DNA from: Reyranella sp.
Lineage (GTDB): Bacteria > Pseudomonadota > Alphaproteobacteria > Reyranellales > Reyranellaceae
Reading direction: 5' to 3'
Assembly (NCBI RefSeq): GCF_017305915.1
Contig: NZ_JAFKJN010000042.1
Location: 1 to 49,601, forward strand
DNA: 49,601 bases
Below, piece by piece: positions 32,635-41,841 of this stretch; position 1 is the first letter of the stretch; each line of letters starts with the position of its first letter. A program made the translations under genes and the position numbers. The notes under the pieces were generated by a model that saw nothing but the letters and a program-made list of their open reading frames with translations, was not told the DNA's origin and did no database searches.

Positions 32635-32659
32635 GATCCCTCGCTGCGCTCGGGATGAC
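32635..32659. repeat. single arm of the 65-nt hairpin repeat
   Basis: GATCCCTCGCTGCGCTCGGG and the following ATGAC repeat the right arm of the 17369-17433 palindrome, here without a partner arm, in the pstS-pstC gap. Confidence 0.7.
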
Positions 32660-32721
32660 AGTTGTCGTACCGGGCGCAGGCCGAGGGTTCCTTCGTTTAC
32701 CTGGGGTGCGAGGGGGCGTAC

Positions 32722-33714
32722 GTGTCCGAAGTGGCATTGAAGGAAACGACACTATCCGGGGGGCAGGCGACGTCGCGCGCCGCGGTGCTGCGGCGCCTGC
32801 GGACCAGCGACATCCTGTTCAAGTCGCTGACGCGGGCCGCGGCGATCGCCGTTCTGGTGCTGCTGAGCGGCACCATCCTGTCGCTGGTCATCGGCGCGGC
32901 GCCGGCATTCGGCGCGTTCGGCTTCGGCTTCCTCGTGACCGAGGTGTGGAACCCGGTGACCGAGCAGTTCGGCGCGCTGGCGCCGATCTACGGCACCCTG
33001 GTGACCTCGTTCATCGCCATGCTGATCGCGGTGCCGGTGGGCATCATGATCGCCTTCTTCCTGACCGAGCTCTGCCCGATGATGCTGCGGCGGCCGATCG
33101 CCATCGCCATCGAGCTGCTGGCCGGCATCCCGTCGATCATCTACGGCATCTGGGGCCTGTTCGTCTTCGCGCCGTTCGTGCAGAAGTACATCCAGCCGGC
33201 CCTGATCGGCACCTTCGAGAACGTGCCGGTCCTGAATTCGCTGTTCGAAGGCCCGCCGTACGGCATCGGCATGCTGACCGCAGGATTCATCCTGGCGATC
33301 ATGGTGCTGCCCTTCATCACGGCGATCTCGCGCGACGTGTTCGACGCGGTGCCGGCGGTGCTCAAGGAGGCGACCTACGGCCTCGGCTGCACCACCTGGG
33401 AAGTCTTCAAGCACGTCATCCTGCCCTATACCCGCATCGGCGTGATCGGCGGCGTGATGTTGGGCCTCGGCCGCGCGCTCGGCGAGACCATGGCCGTGAC
33501 CTTCGTGATCGGCAATGCCCACAAGGTGTCGGCCTCGATCCTGGCGCCGGGCACCACGATCTCGGCCTCGATCGCCAACGAATTCACCGAGGCGGTCGGC
33601 GACCTCTACACCTCTTCGCTGATCGCGCTCGGCCTGATCCTGTTCTTCATCACCTTCATCGTGCTGGCGGCCGCGCGTTACATGCTGCTGCGTCTCCAGC
33701 AGAAGGCGGGCTGA
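32722..33714 (+). CDS. pstC: phosphate ABC transporter permease PstC
   Basis: About 330 residues with six transmembrane helices and the binding-protein-dependent permease loop LKEATYGLGCTTWEVFKHV. PstC-type blocks are IYGTLVTSFIAMLIAVPVG, IPSIIYGIWGLFV and GLGRALGETMAVTFVIG. The start is taken as GTG 32722 behind an AGGGGG purine run; an upstream ATG (32662) would add a poorly conserved 20 residues that overlap the hairpin-repeat arm region. Confidence 0.93.
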   Translation: MSEVALKETTLSGGQATSRAAVLRRLRTSDILFKSLTRAAAIAVLVLLSGTILSLVIGAAPAFGAFGFGFLVTEVWNPVTEQFGALAPIYGTLVTSFIAMLIAVPVGIMIAFFLTELCPMMLRRPIAIAIELLAGIPSIIYGIWGLFVFAPFVQKYIQPALIGTFENVPVLNSLFEGPPYGIGMLTAGFILAIMVLPFITAISRDVFDAVPAVLKEATYGLGCTTWEVFKHVILPYTRIGVIGGVMLGLGRALGETMAVTFVIGNAHKVSASILAPGTTISASIANEFTEAVGDLYTSSLIALGLILFFITFIVLAAARYMLLRLQQKAG

Positions 33715-33715
33715 G

Positions 33716-34570
33716 ATGGCTGCTGCCAGCACTGCGACCTCGTCGCTCTATTCCCGTCGGCGGCGCGGCGACCACATCGCCACCGGGCTGGCCTATGCCG
33801 CGGCCGCCTTCGGCCTGGGCTGGCTGATCCTGATCCTGGGCGTGCTGGTCTACGAGGGCATCGGCGGCCTGTCGCTGTCGGTGTTCACCGAGAACACGCC
33901 GCCGCCGGGCTCGGCCGGCGGCCTGCTCAACGCCATCACCGGCAGTATCATCATGACGGTCCTGGCGGTCCTGATCGGCACGCCGATCGGCATCCTGGCC
34001 GGCACCTACATGGCCGAGTACGGAAGGCACGACAAGCTCGCCATGATCGTGCGCTTCATCAACGATATCCTGCTCAGCGCGCCGTCGGTGGTGGTCGGCC
34101 TGTTCATCTACGAGATCATGGTCGCGCCGATGGGCCACTTCTCGGGCTACGCCGGCTCGGTGGCACTGGCGGTGATCGTGATCCCGGTCGTGGTCCGCAC
34201 CACCGAGGACATGCTGCGCCTGGTGCCCGACACCCTGCGCGAGGCGGCCGCCTCGATCGGCCTGCCGCGCTCGCTGATGATCATGCGCATCGCCTACCGG
34301 GCGGCCCGTGCCGGCATCGTCACCGGCATCCTGCTGGCGATCGCCCGGATCAGCGGCGAGACCGCGCCGCTGCTCTTCACCGCGCTCAACAACCAGTTCT
34401 TCAGCACCAACATGAACGCACCGATGCCGAGCCTGCCGGTCGTCATCTTCCAGTTCGCGCTGTCGCCCTACGAGGAGTGGCAGAAGCTCGCCTGGACCGG
34501 CGCGCTCCTGATCACCGTCACCGTGCTGGCGCTCAGCGTCCTTGCCCGTTCTCTCACCGCGAGAAAATAA
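33716..34570 (+). CDS. pstA: phosphate ABC transporter permease PstA
   Basis: The 284-residue protein has six transmembrane helices with PstA blocks ENTPPPGSAGGLLNAITGSI, NDILLSAPSVVVGLFIYE, the EAAASIGLPRSLMIMRIAY permease loop and LAIARISGETAPLLFTAL. It follows pstC by 1 nt and is followed directly by pstB. Confidence 0.95.
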   Translation: MAAASTATSSLYSRRRRGDHIATGLAYAAAAFGLGWLILILGVLVYEGIGGLSLSVFTENTPPPGSAGGLLNAITGSIIMTVLAVLIGTPIGILAGTYMAEYGRHDKLAMIVRFINDILLSAPSVVVGLFIYEIMVAPMGHFSGYAGSVALAVIVIPVVVRTTEDMLRLVPDTLREAAASIGLPRSLMIMRIAYRAARAGIVTGILLAIARISGETAPLLFTALNNQFFSTNMNAPMPSLPVVIFQFALSPYEEWQKLAWTGALLITVTVLALSVLARSLTARK

Positions 34571-35401
34571 ATGAGCATGGCTTCCTCCCAGGACGTTTCG
34601 GCCGGCACGGCGACGGTGACCCACCGCGGCGTCGAGGCCAAGGGCCTGACGCCCAAGGTGTCGCTCAAGAACCTCGAGTTCTTCTACGGCGACAGCCGGG
34701 CGCTCAAGGGCATCAACCTGTCGCTCTACGCCAACAAGACGACCGCCTTCATCGGCCCGTCGGGCTGCGGCAAGTCGACCCTGCTGCGCGTCCTGAACCG
34801 CATGTACGACCTCTACCCGGGCCAGCGCGCCACCGGCGAGGTGATGTTCGACGGCGAGAACCTGCTCGACGCCGGCGTCGACATCAATCTGTTGCGCGCC
34901 CGCATCGGCATGGTGTTCCAGAAGCCGACGCCGTTCCCGATGACGATCTACGAGAACATCGCCTTCGGCATCCGGCTGTACGACAAGCTGCCGCGCGCCG
35001 AGGTCGACGCCCGCGTCGAGCACGCGCTGCGCCGTGCCGCGCTGTGGGACGAGGTCAAGGACAAGCTCGCCTCGTCGGGCCTCGGCCTGTCGGGCGGCCA
35101 GCAGCAGCGCCTCTGCATCGCCCGCACCGTGGCGGTGAAGCCCGAGGTCATCCTGTTCGACGAGCCGTGCTCGGCGCTCGATCCGATCTCGACTGCCAAG
35201 ATCGAGGAGCTGATCGACGAGCTGAAGCAGGACTACACGATCGTCATCGTGACCCACAACATGCAGCAGGCGGCGCGCGTCTCCGACTTCACCGCGTTCA
35301 TGTATCTCGGCGACCTGGTCGAGTTCGACGTCACCGAGAAGATCTTCACCAACCCCAGCGACAGGCGCACCCAGGCCTACATCACCGGCCGGTTCGGCTG
35401 A
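34571..35401 (+). CDS. pstB: phosphate ABC transporter ATPase PstB
   Basis: The 276-residue ATPase has Walker A GPSGCGKSTLLR, a Q-loop (GMVFQKPTPFPMTIYEN), the signature LSGGQQQRLCIAR, Walker B VILFDEPCSALDP and the switch His in VTHNMQQAARV. It powers phosphate import through PstAC. Confidence 0.97.
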   Translation: MSMASSQDVSAGTATVTHRGVEAKGLTPKVSLKNLEFFYGDSRALKGINLSLYANKTTAFIGPSGCGKSTLLRVLNRMYDLYPGQRATGEVMFDGENLLDAGVDINLLRARIGMVFQKPTPFPMTIYENIAFGIRLYDKLPRAEVDARVEHALRRAALWDEVKDKLASSGLGLSGGQQQRLCIARTVAVKPEVILFDEPCSALDPISTAKIEELIDELKQDYTIVIVTHNMQQAARVSDFTAFMYLGDLVEFDVTEKIFTNPSDRRTQAYITGRFG

Positions 35402-35427
35402 CCAACGATCGCAAAAGGAACAGCGAC

Positions 35428-36141
35428 ATGGCGAGCGACCACATTCTCAAGCGTTTCGACGAGGACCTCGAGCGCCTCAACGCCACGATCAACGAGATGG
35501 GCGGCCTGACCGAGAGCCAGTTCTCCAAGGCGCTCACCGCGGTGCGCGAACGCGATTCGCAGACCGCCGAGGAGGTGATCGCCGAGGATCCCCGCGTCGA
35601 CGCCCTGGACCAGGCGGTCCAGGAGCAGACGGTCAAGCTGCTGGCGCTGCGCCAGCCGATGGCCAACGACCTGCGCGTCGTGCTGTCCTCGATCAAGATC
35701 GCGGCGGCGCTGGAGCGCATCGCCGACTACGCCAAGAACACCGCCAAGCGCAGCATCGTGCTGACCCAGGGCTCGGTGCCGCCGTCGGCGGTGGTCGGCA
35801 TCGACCGGCTCGGCCGGCTGGTGCGCACGGCGCTCAAGGACGTGCTCGACGCCTTCGCCGACGACGACGTCGAGAAGGCGCACGACGTGTGGACCCGCGA
35901 CGAGGAGATCGACCAGGTCTACACCGGCCTGTTCCGCGAGATCCTGACCTACATGATGGAAGACCCGCGCAACATCTCCTCCTGCACGCATCTGCTGTTC
36001 ATGGCCAAGAACATCGAGCGTGCCGGCGACCATGTCACCAACATCGCCGAGCTGGTGAGCTTCCGCTCGACCGGCCAGAGCTTCGCCGAGGCCCGCCGCA
36101 AGGGCTCGGGCGCCCTCTACAGCACGGATGCCACGCCGTGA
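35428..36141 (+). CDS. phoU: PhoU phosphate-signalling regulator
   Basis: The 237-residue all-helical protein contains two PhoU repeats, with the metal-binding helices EDPRVDALDQAVQEQ / ALERIADYAKNTAKR and RDEEIDQVYTGLFRE / AKNIERAGDHVTNIAE. PhoU links Pst transport to PhoR and keeps the kinase off when phosphate is plentiful. AAAAGGAA lies before the ATG at 35428. The phoB start overlaps its stop. Confidence 0.95.
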   Translation: MASDHILKRFDEDLERLNATINEMGGLTESQFSKALTAVRERDSQTAEEVIAEDPRVDALDQAVQEQTVKLLALRQPMANDLRVVLSSIKIAAALERIADYAKNTAKRSIVLTQGSVPPSAVVGIDRLGRLVRTALKDVLDAFADDDVEKAHDVWTRDEEIDQVYTGLFREILTYMMEDPRNISSCTHLLFMAKNIERAGDHVTNIAELVSFRSTGQSFAEARRKGSGALYSTDATP

Positions 36142-36875
36142 ACGTCGCGACCGCCCCTTCGCGCCGCGAAGCCCACACCGCGTCGGTCAAGCCTCGGGTG
36201 CTGGTCGTCGAGGACGAGACCGCCCTGGTCGAGCTGCTGCGCTACAACCTCGAGCAGGCGGGCTTCCACGTCTCGGTCGCCTATGACGGCGAGGAGGCGC
36301 TGGCCTCCGTCCAGGAGGACGTGCCCGACCTGGTGCTGCTCGACTGGATGCTGCCCTTGATGTCGGGCATCGAGGTCTGCCGGCAGCTCCGCCGCCAGAC
36401 CATCACCGCCAACCTGCCGATCATCATGCTGACGGCGCGAGGCGAGGAGGGCGACCGCGTGCGCGGCCTCGACGCCGGCGCCGACGACTACGTCGCCAAG
36501 CCGTTCTCGCCGACCGAGCTGGTGGCGCGCATTCGCGCCGTGTTGCGCCGCATCAGGCCGGCGCTGGCCGACGAGGCGCTCTCCTATGCCGACATCGTCA
36601 TGGACCTGGTGGCGCACCGCGTGACCCGCGGCGGCAAGCCGGTCCATCTCGGGCCGACCGAGTTCCGCCTGCTGCGCCATTTCATGGAGCATCCCGGCCG
36701 CGTCTTCAGCCGTGAGCAGCTGCTCGATTCGGTGTGGGGCAAGGACGTCTATGTCGAGGCGCGCACCGTCGATGTGCACATCCGCCGCCTGCGCATCGCG
36801 CTGAACGGCGACGACCGCGCCGACGTGATCCGCACCGTCCGCGCCGCCGGCTACGCCCTCGATGCCCAGGCCTGA
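36138..36875 (+). CDS. phoB: PhoB response regulator
   Basis: The 245-residue protein has a receiver domain with acidic pocket (VVEDET), phospho-acceptor Asp69 (LVLLDWMLP) and Lys121 (VAKPFSP), and an OmpR-type winged helix (LGPTEFRLLRHFMEHPGRVF ... VDVHIRRLRIAL). It binds Pho boxes such as the one before pstS. The GTG at 36138 overlaps the phoU stop (GTGA). Confidence 0.95.
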   Translation: MNVATAPSRREAHTASVKPRVLVVEDETALVELLRYNLEQAGFHVSVAYDGEEALASVQEDVPDLVLLDWMLPLMSGIEVCRQLRRQTITANLPIIMLTARGEEGDRVRGLDAGADDYVAKPFSPTELVARIRAVLRRIRPALADEALSYADIVMDLVAHRVTRGGKPVHLGPTEFRLLRHFMEHPGRVFSREQLLDSVWGKDVYVEARTVDVHIRRLRIALNGDDRADVIRTVRAAGYALDAQA

Positions 36876-36893
36876 CTGACGGCCGTCAGTTTT
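36876..36893 (+). terminator. probable weak terminator after phoB
   Basis: CTGAC-GGCC-GTCAG is a perfect short hairpin starting at the phoB stop and followed by TTTT. It would end the pst-pho transcript; the stem is only five to seven pairs. Confidence 0.45.
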
Positions 36894-37016
36894 CCACAGT
36901 GCCCGTCACGGTTTTGTAGCCGCCTGCCGGTACACCGACCTTGCCTATTCCGCGCCGGCATCCCACGCCCCGCTCCGGATAGGCAGGTTCCCCGGCGCGG
37001 TTCAAAACCCGCCGTC

Positions 37017-38429
37017 CTACTGCCCCTCCTTCGTGCCCGAAGGAGGGGTTTCTTTTTCGAAGTGCCGCCACACGATCAGCGACAGCACCAGCGCCGGCAC
37101 GCCGAGCAGGGTGGTGTAGACGAAGAAGATCGCATAGCCGCCGAACTTGTGGCCGGTCGCGTTGCCCGCCTGCAGCGTGTCGACCACCCAGCCGGAGTAG
37201 CCGGCGATCACCTTGCCAGGCAGGGTCATGATCGAGCTGAACAGGGCGTACTGGGTCGCCGTGTAGGCGGCGTTGGTCAGGCCCGACAGGAAGGCGATGA
37301 ACACGGTGCCGGCCATGCCGCTCACCAGGTTGTCGATGCTGATGGCGGCGGTGAGGATCAGGGTGTCGGGCTGGCCGACCCAGGCGAGCCAGGTGAAGGC
37401 GAGGTTCGACACTGCGATCAGGATCACCGACGGCGCCAGCAGCCGCGCCGCGCCGATGCGGAACACCAGCGTGCCGCCCAGGAACGCGCCCAGCATCTGC
37501 ATCACGAAGCCGTAGAGCTTGGTGACGTTGGCGATCTGGTCGAGCGAGAAACCGATGTCGATGTAGAAGGGGTTGGCCATCACGCCCATGGCGATGTCGC
37601 TCAGCCGGAACAGGCCGATGAAGGCGAGCAAGGTCAGGCCGTGCCAGCGGTAGCGTACGAAGAAGTCGACGAACGGGCAGACGATCGCGCCATAGAAGAA
37701 GACCAGCGCGTCGCGCAGCCAGGACGGCACGTGGCCGAGACGCTCGGCGAAGTCGGCGATCTTGCCCTCGCGCTCGGCGGCCTCGGCCGGCATCCGCTTC
37801 TCGGGCTCGGAGATGATCAGGGTGGTGACGAGGCCGACCAGCGCGCAGGCCGCCATCGACTTGTAGGCGACCGGCCACGAGCCGTATTCGGCGATGTAGA
37901 GCGCGCCGGCGCCGGCGACCAGCCGCACGGCAATGCCGTAGCCCAGCTGGTAGGTCGCGGCAGTGGCGCCCTGCAGGCTCTGGTCGGTCGCCTCGATGCG
38001 GAAGGCGTCCATCGCGATATCCTGGGTCGCCGAGGAGAAGGCGACGATCAGGGCGAACACGACCAGCCACCACAGGTCCTCGCGCGGATCGCAAAACGAC
38101 ATGGCGAGCAGGCCCGAGCCGATGCCGATCTGGGCGAGCAACATCCAGGAGCGGCGGCGGCCGAGCCACCGGGTCAAGAGCGGCAGCGGCACGCGGTCGA
38201 CCACCGGCGACCACACGAACTTGAAGGAGTAGGTGATGCCGATCCAGGAGATGAAGCCGATCGCGGTGCGGCTGACGCCGTACTGGCGCAGCCACGCCGA
38301 CAGCGTCGAGAACACCAGCAGGAACGGCAGCCCGGCCGAGAAACCGAGGAACAGCAGCGTGACGACGCGCGGATGCGTGTAGGTGGCGAGCGTCTCGCCC
38401 CAGTCCCGCCGCCGGGACTCGACGGTCAA
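37017..38429 (-). CDS. AmpG-like muropeptide/MFS permease
   Basis: The 470-residue protein has about 12 to 14 transmembrane segments and the AmpG-type N-terminus TLLFLGFSAGLPFLLVFSTL, then WSPVVDRVPLPLL and SATQDIAMDAFRIE. AmpG imports anhydro-muropeptides for cell-wall recycling; close relatives also move other cargo. The TTG start at 38429 overlaps the pfkB-kinase stop (TTGA), so translation is coupled; no other start precedes the first helix. Confidence 0.85.
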   Translation of the reverse strand: MTVESRRRDWGETLATYTHPRVVTLLFLGFSAGLPFLLVFSTLSAWLRQYGVSRTAIGFISWIGITYSFKFVWSPVVDRVPLPLLTRWLGRRRSWMLLAQIGIGSGLLAMSFCDPREDLWWLVVFALIVAFSSATQDIAMDAFRIEATDQSLQGATAATYQLGYGIAVRLVAGAGALYIAEYGSWPVAYKSMAACALVGLVTTLIISEPEKRMPAEAAEREGKIADFAERLGHVPSWLRDALVFFYGAIVCPFVDFFVRYRWHGLTLLAFIGLFRLSDIAMGVMANPFYIDIGFSLDQIANVTKLYGFVMQMLGAFLGGTLVFRIGAARLLAPSVILIAVSNLAFTWLAWVGQPDTLILTAAISIDNLVSGMAGTVFIAFLSGLTNAAYTATQYALFSSIMTLPGKVIAGYSGWVVDTLQAGNATGHKFGGYAIFFVYTTLLGVPALVLSLIVWRHFEKETPPSGTKEGQ

Positions 38430-39397
38430 ATCAGGTCCCTGAGCGGCGTCTCCGGCCGCGGGCCGACATGGGAGATGATCTCGGCCGCCGCGACGCCGCC
38501 GAGTCGTGCGCATTCGGCGAGCGGCTTGCCGCGGGTGAAGCCGTAGAGGAAGCCCGACGCGTAGAGGTCGCCGGCGCCGGTGGTATCGACCAGCTTCGTG
38601 ATCGGCGCGGCCGGCACGGCATGGGTCTCGCTGCCCTTGATCACCACCGAGCCTTTCTCGCTGCGGGTGAGGGCGGCGATCTTGCCTTCCTTGCGGGTGG
38701 CCTCGAGCGCCTTCTCGAAACTGTCGACCTGGTAGAGCGATTTGATCTCGGCCTCGTTGCCGAACAGGATGTCGATCTTGTCGCGGATCAGGGCGCGGAA
38801 CTCGTCGCGATAGCGGTCGACGCAGAACGAATCCGACAAGGTGATCGACACCAGCCGGCCGGCAGCGTGCGCGGCATCGAAGGCCTTCAGCACCGCCTTC
38901 TTGGCCTCCGGCTCGTCCCACAGATAGCCTTCGACGTAGGTGACCTGCGCCGCGGCCACGAGCTTGGTGTCGATGTCTCCGGGGCCAAGGCCGGTGCAGG
39001 CGCCGAGATAGGTGTTCATGGTGCGCTGCGCGTCGGGCGTCACCAGGATCAGGCAGCGCGCGGTCGAGGGGCCAGAGGTCGCCTGCGGCGTGTCGAAGGC
39101 GACGCCGATCGCTTTCAGGTCGTGGCTGAACACCGCGCCGAGCTGATCCTGCTTGACCTTGCCGATGTACGCACCCTTGCCGCCCAGCGAGGCGATGCCG
39201 GCCATGGTGTTGCCGCACGAGCCGCCGGAGACCTCGACGCCCGAGCCCATCGCCGCATAGAGCGTCTCGGCGCGCGCTTCGTCGATCAGCATCATGCTGC
39301 CCTTGGTCAGCGTGTGCTTCTGCAGGAACGCCTCGTCGGCATGGCTGATCACGTCGACAATCGCATTGCCGATCCCGAGCACGTCGTATGAGGTCAT
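38426..39397 (-). CDS. PfkB-family sugar/adenosine kinase
   Basis: The 323-residue ribokinase-fold protein has VSGGSCGNTMAGIASLGG near the N-terminus (substrate glycines) and the catalytic DTTGAGDLYASGFLYGF at the C-terminus with the general-base Asp. Members of this size are often annotated adenosine kinase; substrate is not fixed by the sequence. The start overlaps the DsrE stop by 4 nt. Confidence 0.92.
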   Translation of the reverse strand: MTSYDVLGIGNAIVDVISHADEAFLQKHTLTKGSMMLIDEARAETLYAAMGSGVEVSGGSCGNTMAGIASLGGKGAYIGKVKQDQLGAVFSHDLKAIGVAFDTPQATSGPSTARCLILVTPDAQRTMNTYLGACTGLGPGDIDTKLVAAAQVTYVEGYLWDEPEAKKAVLKAFDAAHAAGRLVSITLSDSFCVDRYRDEFRALIRDKIDILFGNEAEIKSLYQVDSFEKALEATRKEGKIAALTRSEKGSVVIKGSETHAVPAAPITKLVDTTGAGDLYASGFLYGFTRGKPLAECARLGGVAAAEIISHVGPRPETPLRDLI

Positions 39398-39777
39398 GAA
39401 ATCTCCAACAGATGCATACCGGGCCTGGTTTCTTCCAGGAGCGTCACGATGCCGGCTACGGTGAAGGGAACGTCGCTGCGCAGGGTCGTGCGGTCGATGT
39501 CGAGGGACCGCAACCCCATCTCGCATACGATGAAGCGAGCGCCAAGCTCGATGCAGGCTTGCAGCAGCGTCTCGAAGTCGCCCACCCCGCGCTCGCGATT
39601 GAGGGCATCGCGCTCCCAGTCCTGGAGCTGCGGCGGCGTCATCAGCGCGCGCAGGCCGCCCATGGTGAAGAACAGGACGGCGGTCTGGTTGATCGCGAGC
39701 GCAGCACTCGCCATCGCCAGCGCATAGTGCGCGTCCTCGTACTTGTCCGAGCGGACGATGATCGACAAGCCGCTCAT
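39394..39777 (-). CDS. DsrE-family protein
   Basis: The 127-residue protein starts LSIIVRSDKYEDAHYALAMA and has a Cys pair in LLQACIELGARFIVCEMGL, the position of the sulfur-carrying Cys in DsrE/DsrE2 folds. DsrE-like proteins pass persulfide sulfur or are found beside sulfur-transfer systems. It lies 30 nt downstream of a ThiF/MoeB-type enzyme and overlaps the kinase gene. Confidence 0.8.
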   Translation of the reverse strand: MSGLSIIVRSDKYEDAHYALAMASAALAINQTAVLFFTMGGLRALMTPPQLQDWERDALNRERGVGDFETLLQACIELGARFIVCEMGLRSLDIDRTTLRSDVPFTVAGIVTLLEETRPGMHLLEIS

Positions 39778-39807
39778 GAGGGGCCGCCGCTCATGCGTGC
39801 CCGCCCC

Positions 39808-40578
39808 TCATGAATGGCCACAGGTTGGGCAATTGGACTGCTTGGCGATCGCCATCTCCTCCCACGAGCCGTCGAGCGCGTCGTAGGTCAAGAGCCGGCC
39901 GCTGAGCGAGCGGCCGACGCCCAGGATCTCCTTAACCACTTCTGTCGCCTGCAGCGCGCCCAGGGTGCCGGCGAGCGCGCCCAGCACGCCCGCCTGCGCG
40001 CAGCTCGGCACGGCATCCTCCGACGGCGCCTCGGGGAAGACGCAGCGCAGGCAGGGATGGCCCGCGCCGTGCCATGCCTTGTAGGTCGAGATCTGGCCGT
40101 CGAAGCGCAGGATCGCGGCAGCGACCAGCGGCTTCCTGAGGCGATAGCAGGTGTCGTTCAGCAGGTAGCGGGTGGCGAAGTTGTCGCTGCCGTCGGCGAC
40201 GATGTCGTATTCCGCCACCAGCCGCTCGGCGTTGGCCGCCGTCAGCCGCTCGTTGTGTGCGTGGACGGCGACCTCGGGATTGATCGCCGCCAGGGCCCGC
40301 GCGGCGCTCGCGACCTTGGCCACGCCGATGTCGCCGGTGCGATGGATGACCTGGCGCTGCAGGTTGGAGAGATCGACCGTATCGTCGTCGACCACGCCCA
40401 GGGTGCCGATGCCCGCGGCGGCAAGATATTGCAGCAGGGGCGCGCCAAGCCCGCCGGCACCCAGCACCAGCACCTTGGCCGCGATCAGACGCGATTGGCC
40501 CACGCCGCCGATCTCGGCCAGCACGATATGCCGTGCGTACCGTCTGATCTGCATTTCCGTCATGTCGGGCAGACTCAT
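39808..40578 (-). CDS. ThiF/MoeB/HesA-family adenylyltransferase
   Basis: The 256-residue E1-like protein has the nucleotide loop VLVLGAGGLGAPLLQYLA, DDDTVDLSNLQRQVIHR, DGSDNFATRYLLND and a zinc site of two CxxC pairs (PCLRC and NCPTC). These activate the C-terminus of ThiS/MoaD-type sulfur carriers. The C-terminal rhodanese domain of some relatives is absent. It heads the minus-strand run of DsrE, kinase and AmpG. Confidence 0.9.
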   Translation of the reverse strand: MSLPDMTEMQIRRYARHIVLAEIGGVGQSRLIAAKVLVLGAGGLGAPLLQYLAAAGIGTLGVVDDDTVDLSNLQRQVIHRTGDIGVAKVASAARALAAINPEVAVHAHNERLTAANAERLVAEYDIVADGSDNFATRYLLNDTCYRLRKPLVAAAILRFDGQISTYKAWHGAGHPCLRCVFPEAPSEDAVPSCAQAGVLGALAGTLGALQATEVVKEILGVGRSLSGRLLTYDALDGSWEEMAIAKQSNCPTCGHS

Positions 40579-40611
40579 GGTCCGCTTATAGCATGGGTGA
40601 TACGTACACCG

Positions 40612-41841
40612 ATGACCACGACCGCCGAGCCGCCCTCCACAAAGACCCGCCCGACCCTGACGCCCATGCTGCTGGCGGTGCTGGCGCTGCTGTCGTCGTT
40701 CACGCCGCTTTCCATCGATATGTACCTGCCGGCCTTGCCGGTGATCGCCGTCGATCTGCACGGCACGGTCGGCGATATCCAGCTCACCCTCTCGGCCTTC
40801 ATGATCGCCTTCGGCTTCGGCCAGATCTTCTACGGTCCGGCGGGCGACCGGTTCGGCCGGCGGCCGGTCATCCTGAGCGGCATCGCGATCTATGTCGTGG
40901 CCTCGATCGGCTGCGCCTTCGCCGCGGAAGCGGGGCATCTGGTGCTGCTGCGCTTCCTGCAGGGCCTGTCGGCCTGCGGCGGCGTGGTGCTGGCCCGCAC
41001 CATGGTGCGCGACCTCGCCGAGAAGGACCAGGCGGCGCGCGCCATGTCGCTGATGATGGCCTGCACCTCGATCGCGCCGATGCTGGCGCCGCTGATCGGC
41101 GGCCAGATCCTGTGGTTCCTGGGCTGGCGTGCGATCTTCTGGACCCTGGCGGGGATCGGCGTATTCGCTCTCGTGGCGGCGTATTTCCGCCTGCCCGAGA
41201 CGCTGCGACCCGAATACCGCCAGCCGCTGGTCCTGACCTCGATCCTCAAGCGCTTCGGCGAGCTGCTGCGGCATCGCGCCTTTATGGGCTACGCCTTCAC
41301 CACCTCCTTCATGTTCTCCGCCCTGCTGTCGTTCCTCTCGGGCTCGCCCTTCGTCTTCATCGAGAGGTATGGCGTGGCGCCGCGCGACTACGGCCTGATC
41401 TTCGGCGGCATGATCGTGTTCATGACCATCGGCAGCCTGCTCAACGCCAGATTCGTGCGCGTTTTCGGGGCCGGCACCATCCTGCGCTACGCCGTGATCG
41501 TGCCGGCGATCTCGGGGTCGGCCGCGCTCATCCTCGGCCTGATCGAGGCACGCTACGGCACCATCGGCATGTGGCCGTTCCTGCTCTGCTTCGGGCCGCA
41601 GATCGCCACCATCAGCCTGATCGGCCCCAACGCCATGGCGATGGCGCTGCAGCGCTACCCGCATATGGCGGGCACCGCCTCGTCGCTGATGGGCGTCATG
41701 CAATTCGGCCTCGGCGCGGTATTCGGCGCTATCGTCGGCCAGACCTTCGATGGCACGATTGCCCCCATGACCACCGCCATGGGCATCGCCGGCATCCTCT
41801 GCCTCGTCAGCAACTGGTTGCTCGTCGGCAAGCGCGGTTGA
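40612..41841 (+). CDS. Bcr/CflA-family MFS drug exporter 1
   Basis: The 409-residue, 12-helix transporter has STLSFTPLSIDMYLPALPVI-like and GDRFGRRPVIL motifs (major facilitator loop 2-3) and a central LARTMVRDLAEKDQAARAM block typical of Bcr/CflA multidrug and sulfonamide exporters. The next gene is a close paralogue. The ATG at 40612 is preceded by a short divergent gap to thiF. Confidence 0.92.
   Translation: MTTTAEPPSTKTRPTLTPMLLAVLALLSSFTPLSIDMYLPALPVIAVDLHGTVGDIQLTLSAFMIAFGFGQIFYGPAGDRFGRRPVILSGIAIYVVASIGCAFAAEAGHLVLLRFLQGLSACGGVVLARTMVRDLAEKDQAARAMSLMMACTSIAPMLAPLIGGQILWFLGWRAIFWTLAGIGVFALVAAYFRLPETLRPEYRQPLVLTSILKRFGELLRHRAFMGYAFTTSFMFSALLSFLSGSPFVFIERYGVAPRDYGLIFGGMIVFMTIGSLLNARFVRVFGAGTILRYAVIVPAISGSAALILGLIEARYGTIGMWPFLLCFGPQIATISLIGPNAMAMALQRYPHMAGTASSLMGVMQFGLGAVFGAIVGQTFDGTIAPMTTAMGIAGILCLVSNWLLVGKRG

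Noticed and set aside
39808..41703. 631-residue minus-strand frame joining ThiF to the opposite strand of an exporter
   Set aside because: Only the part from 40578 downward is ThiF; the upstream part is antisense to the Bcr/CflA gene and has no family pattern.
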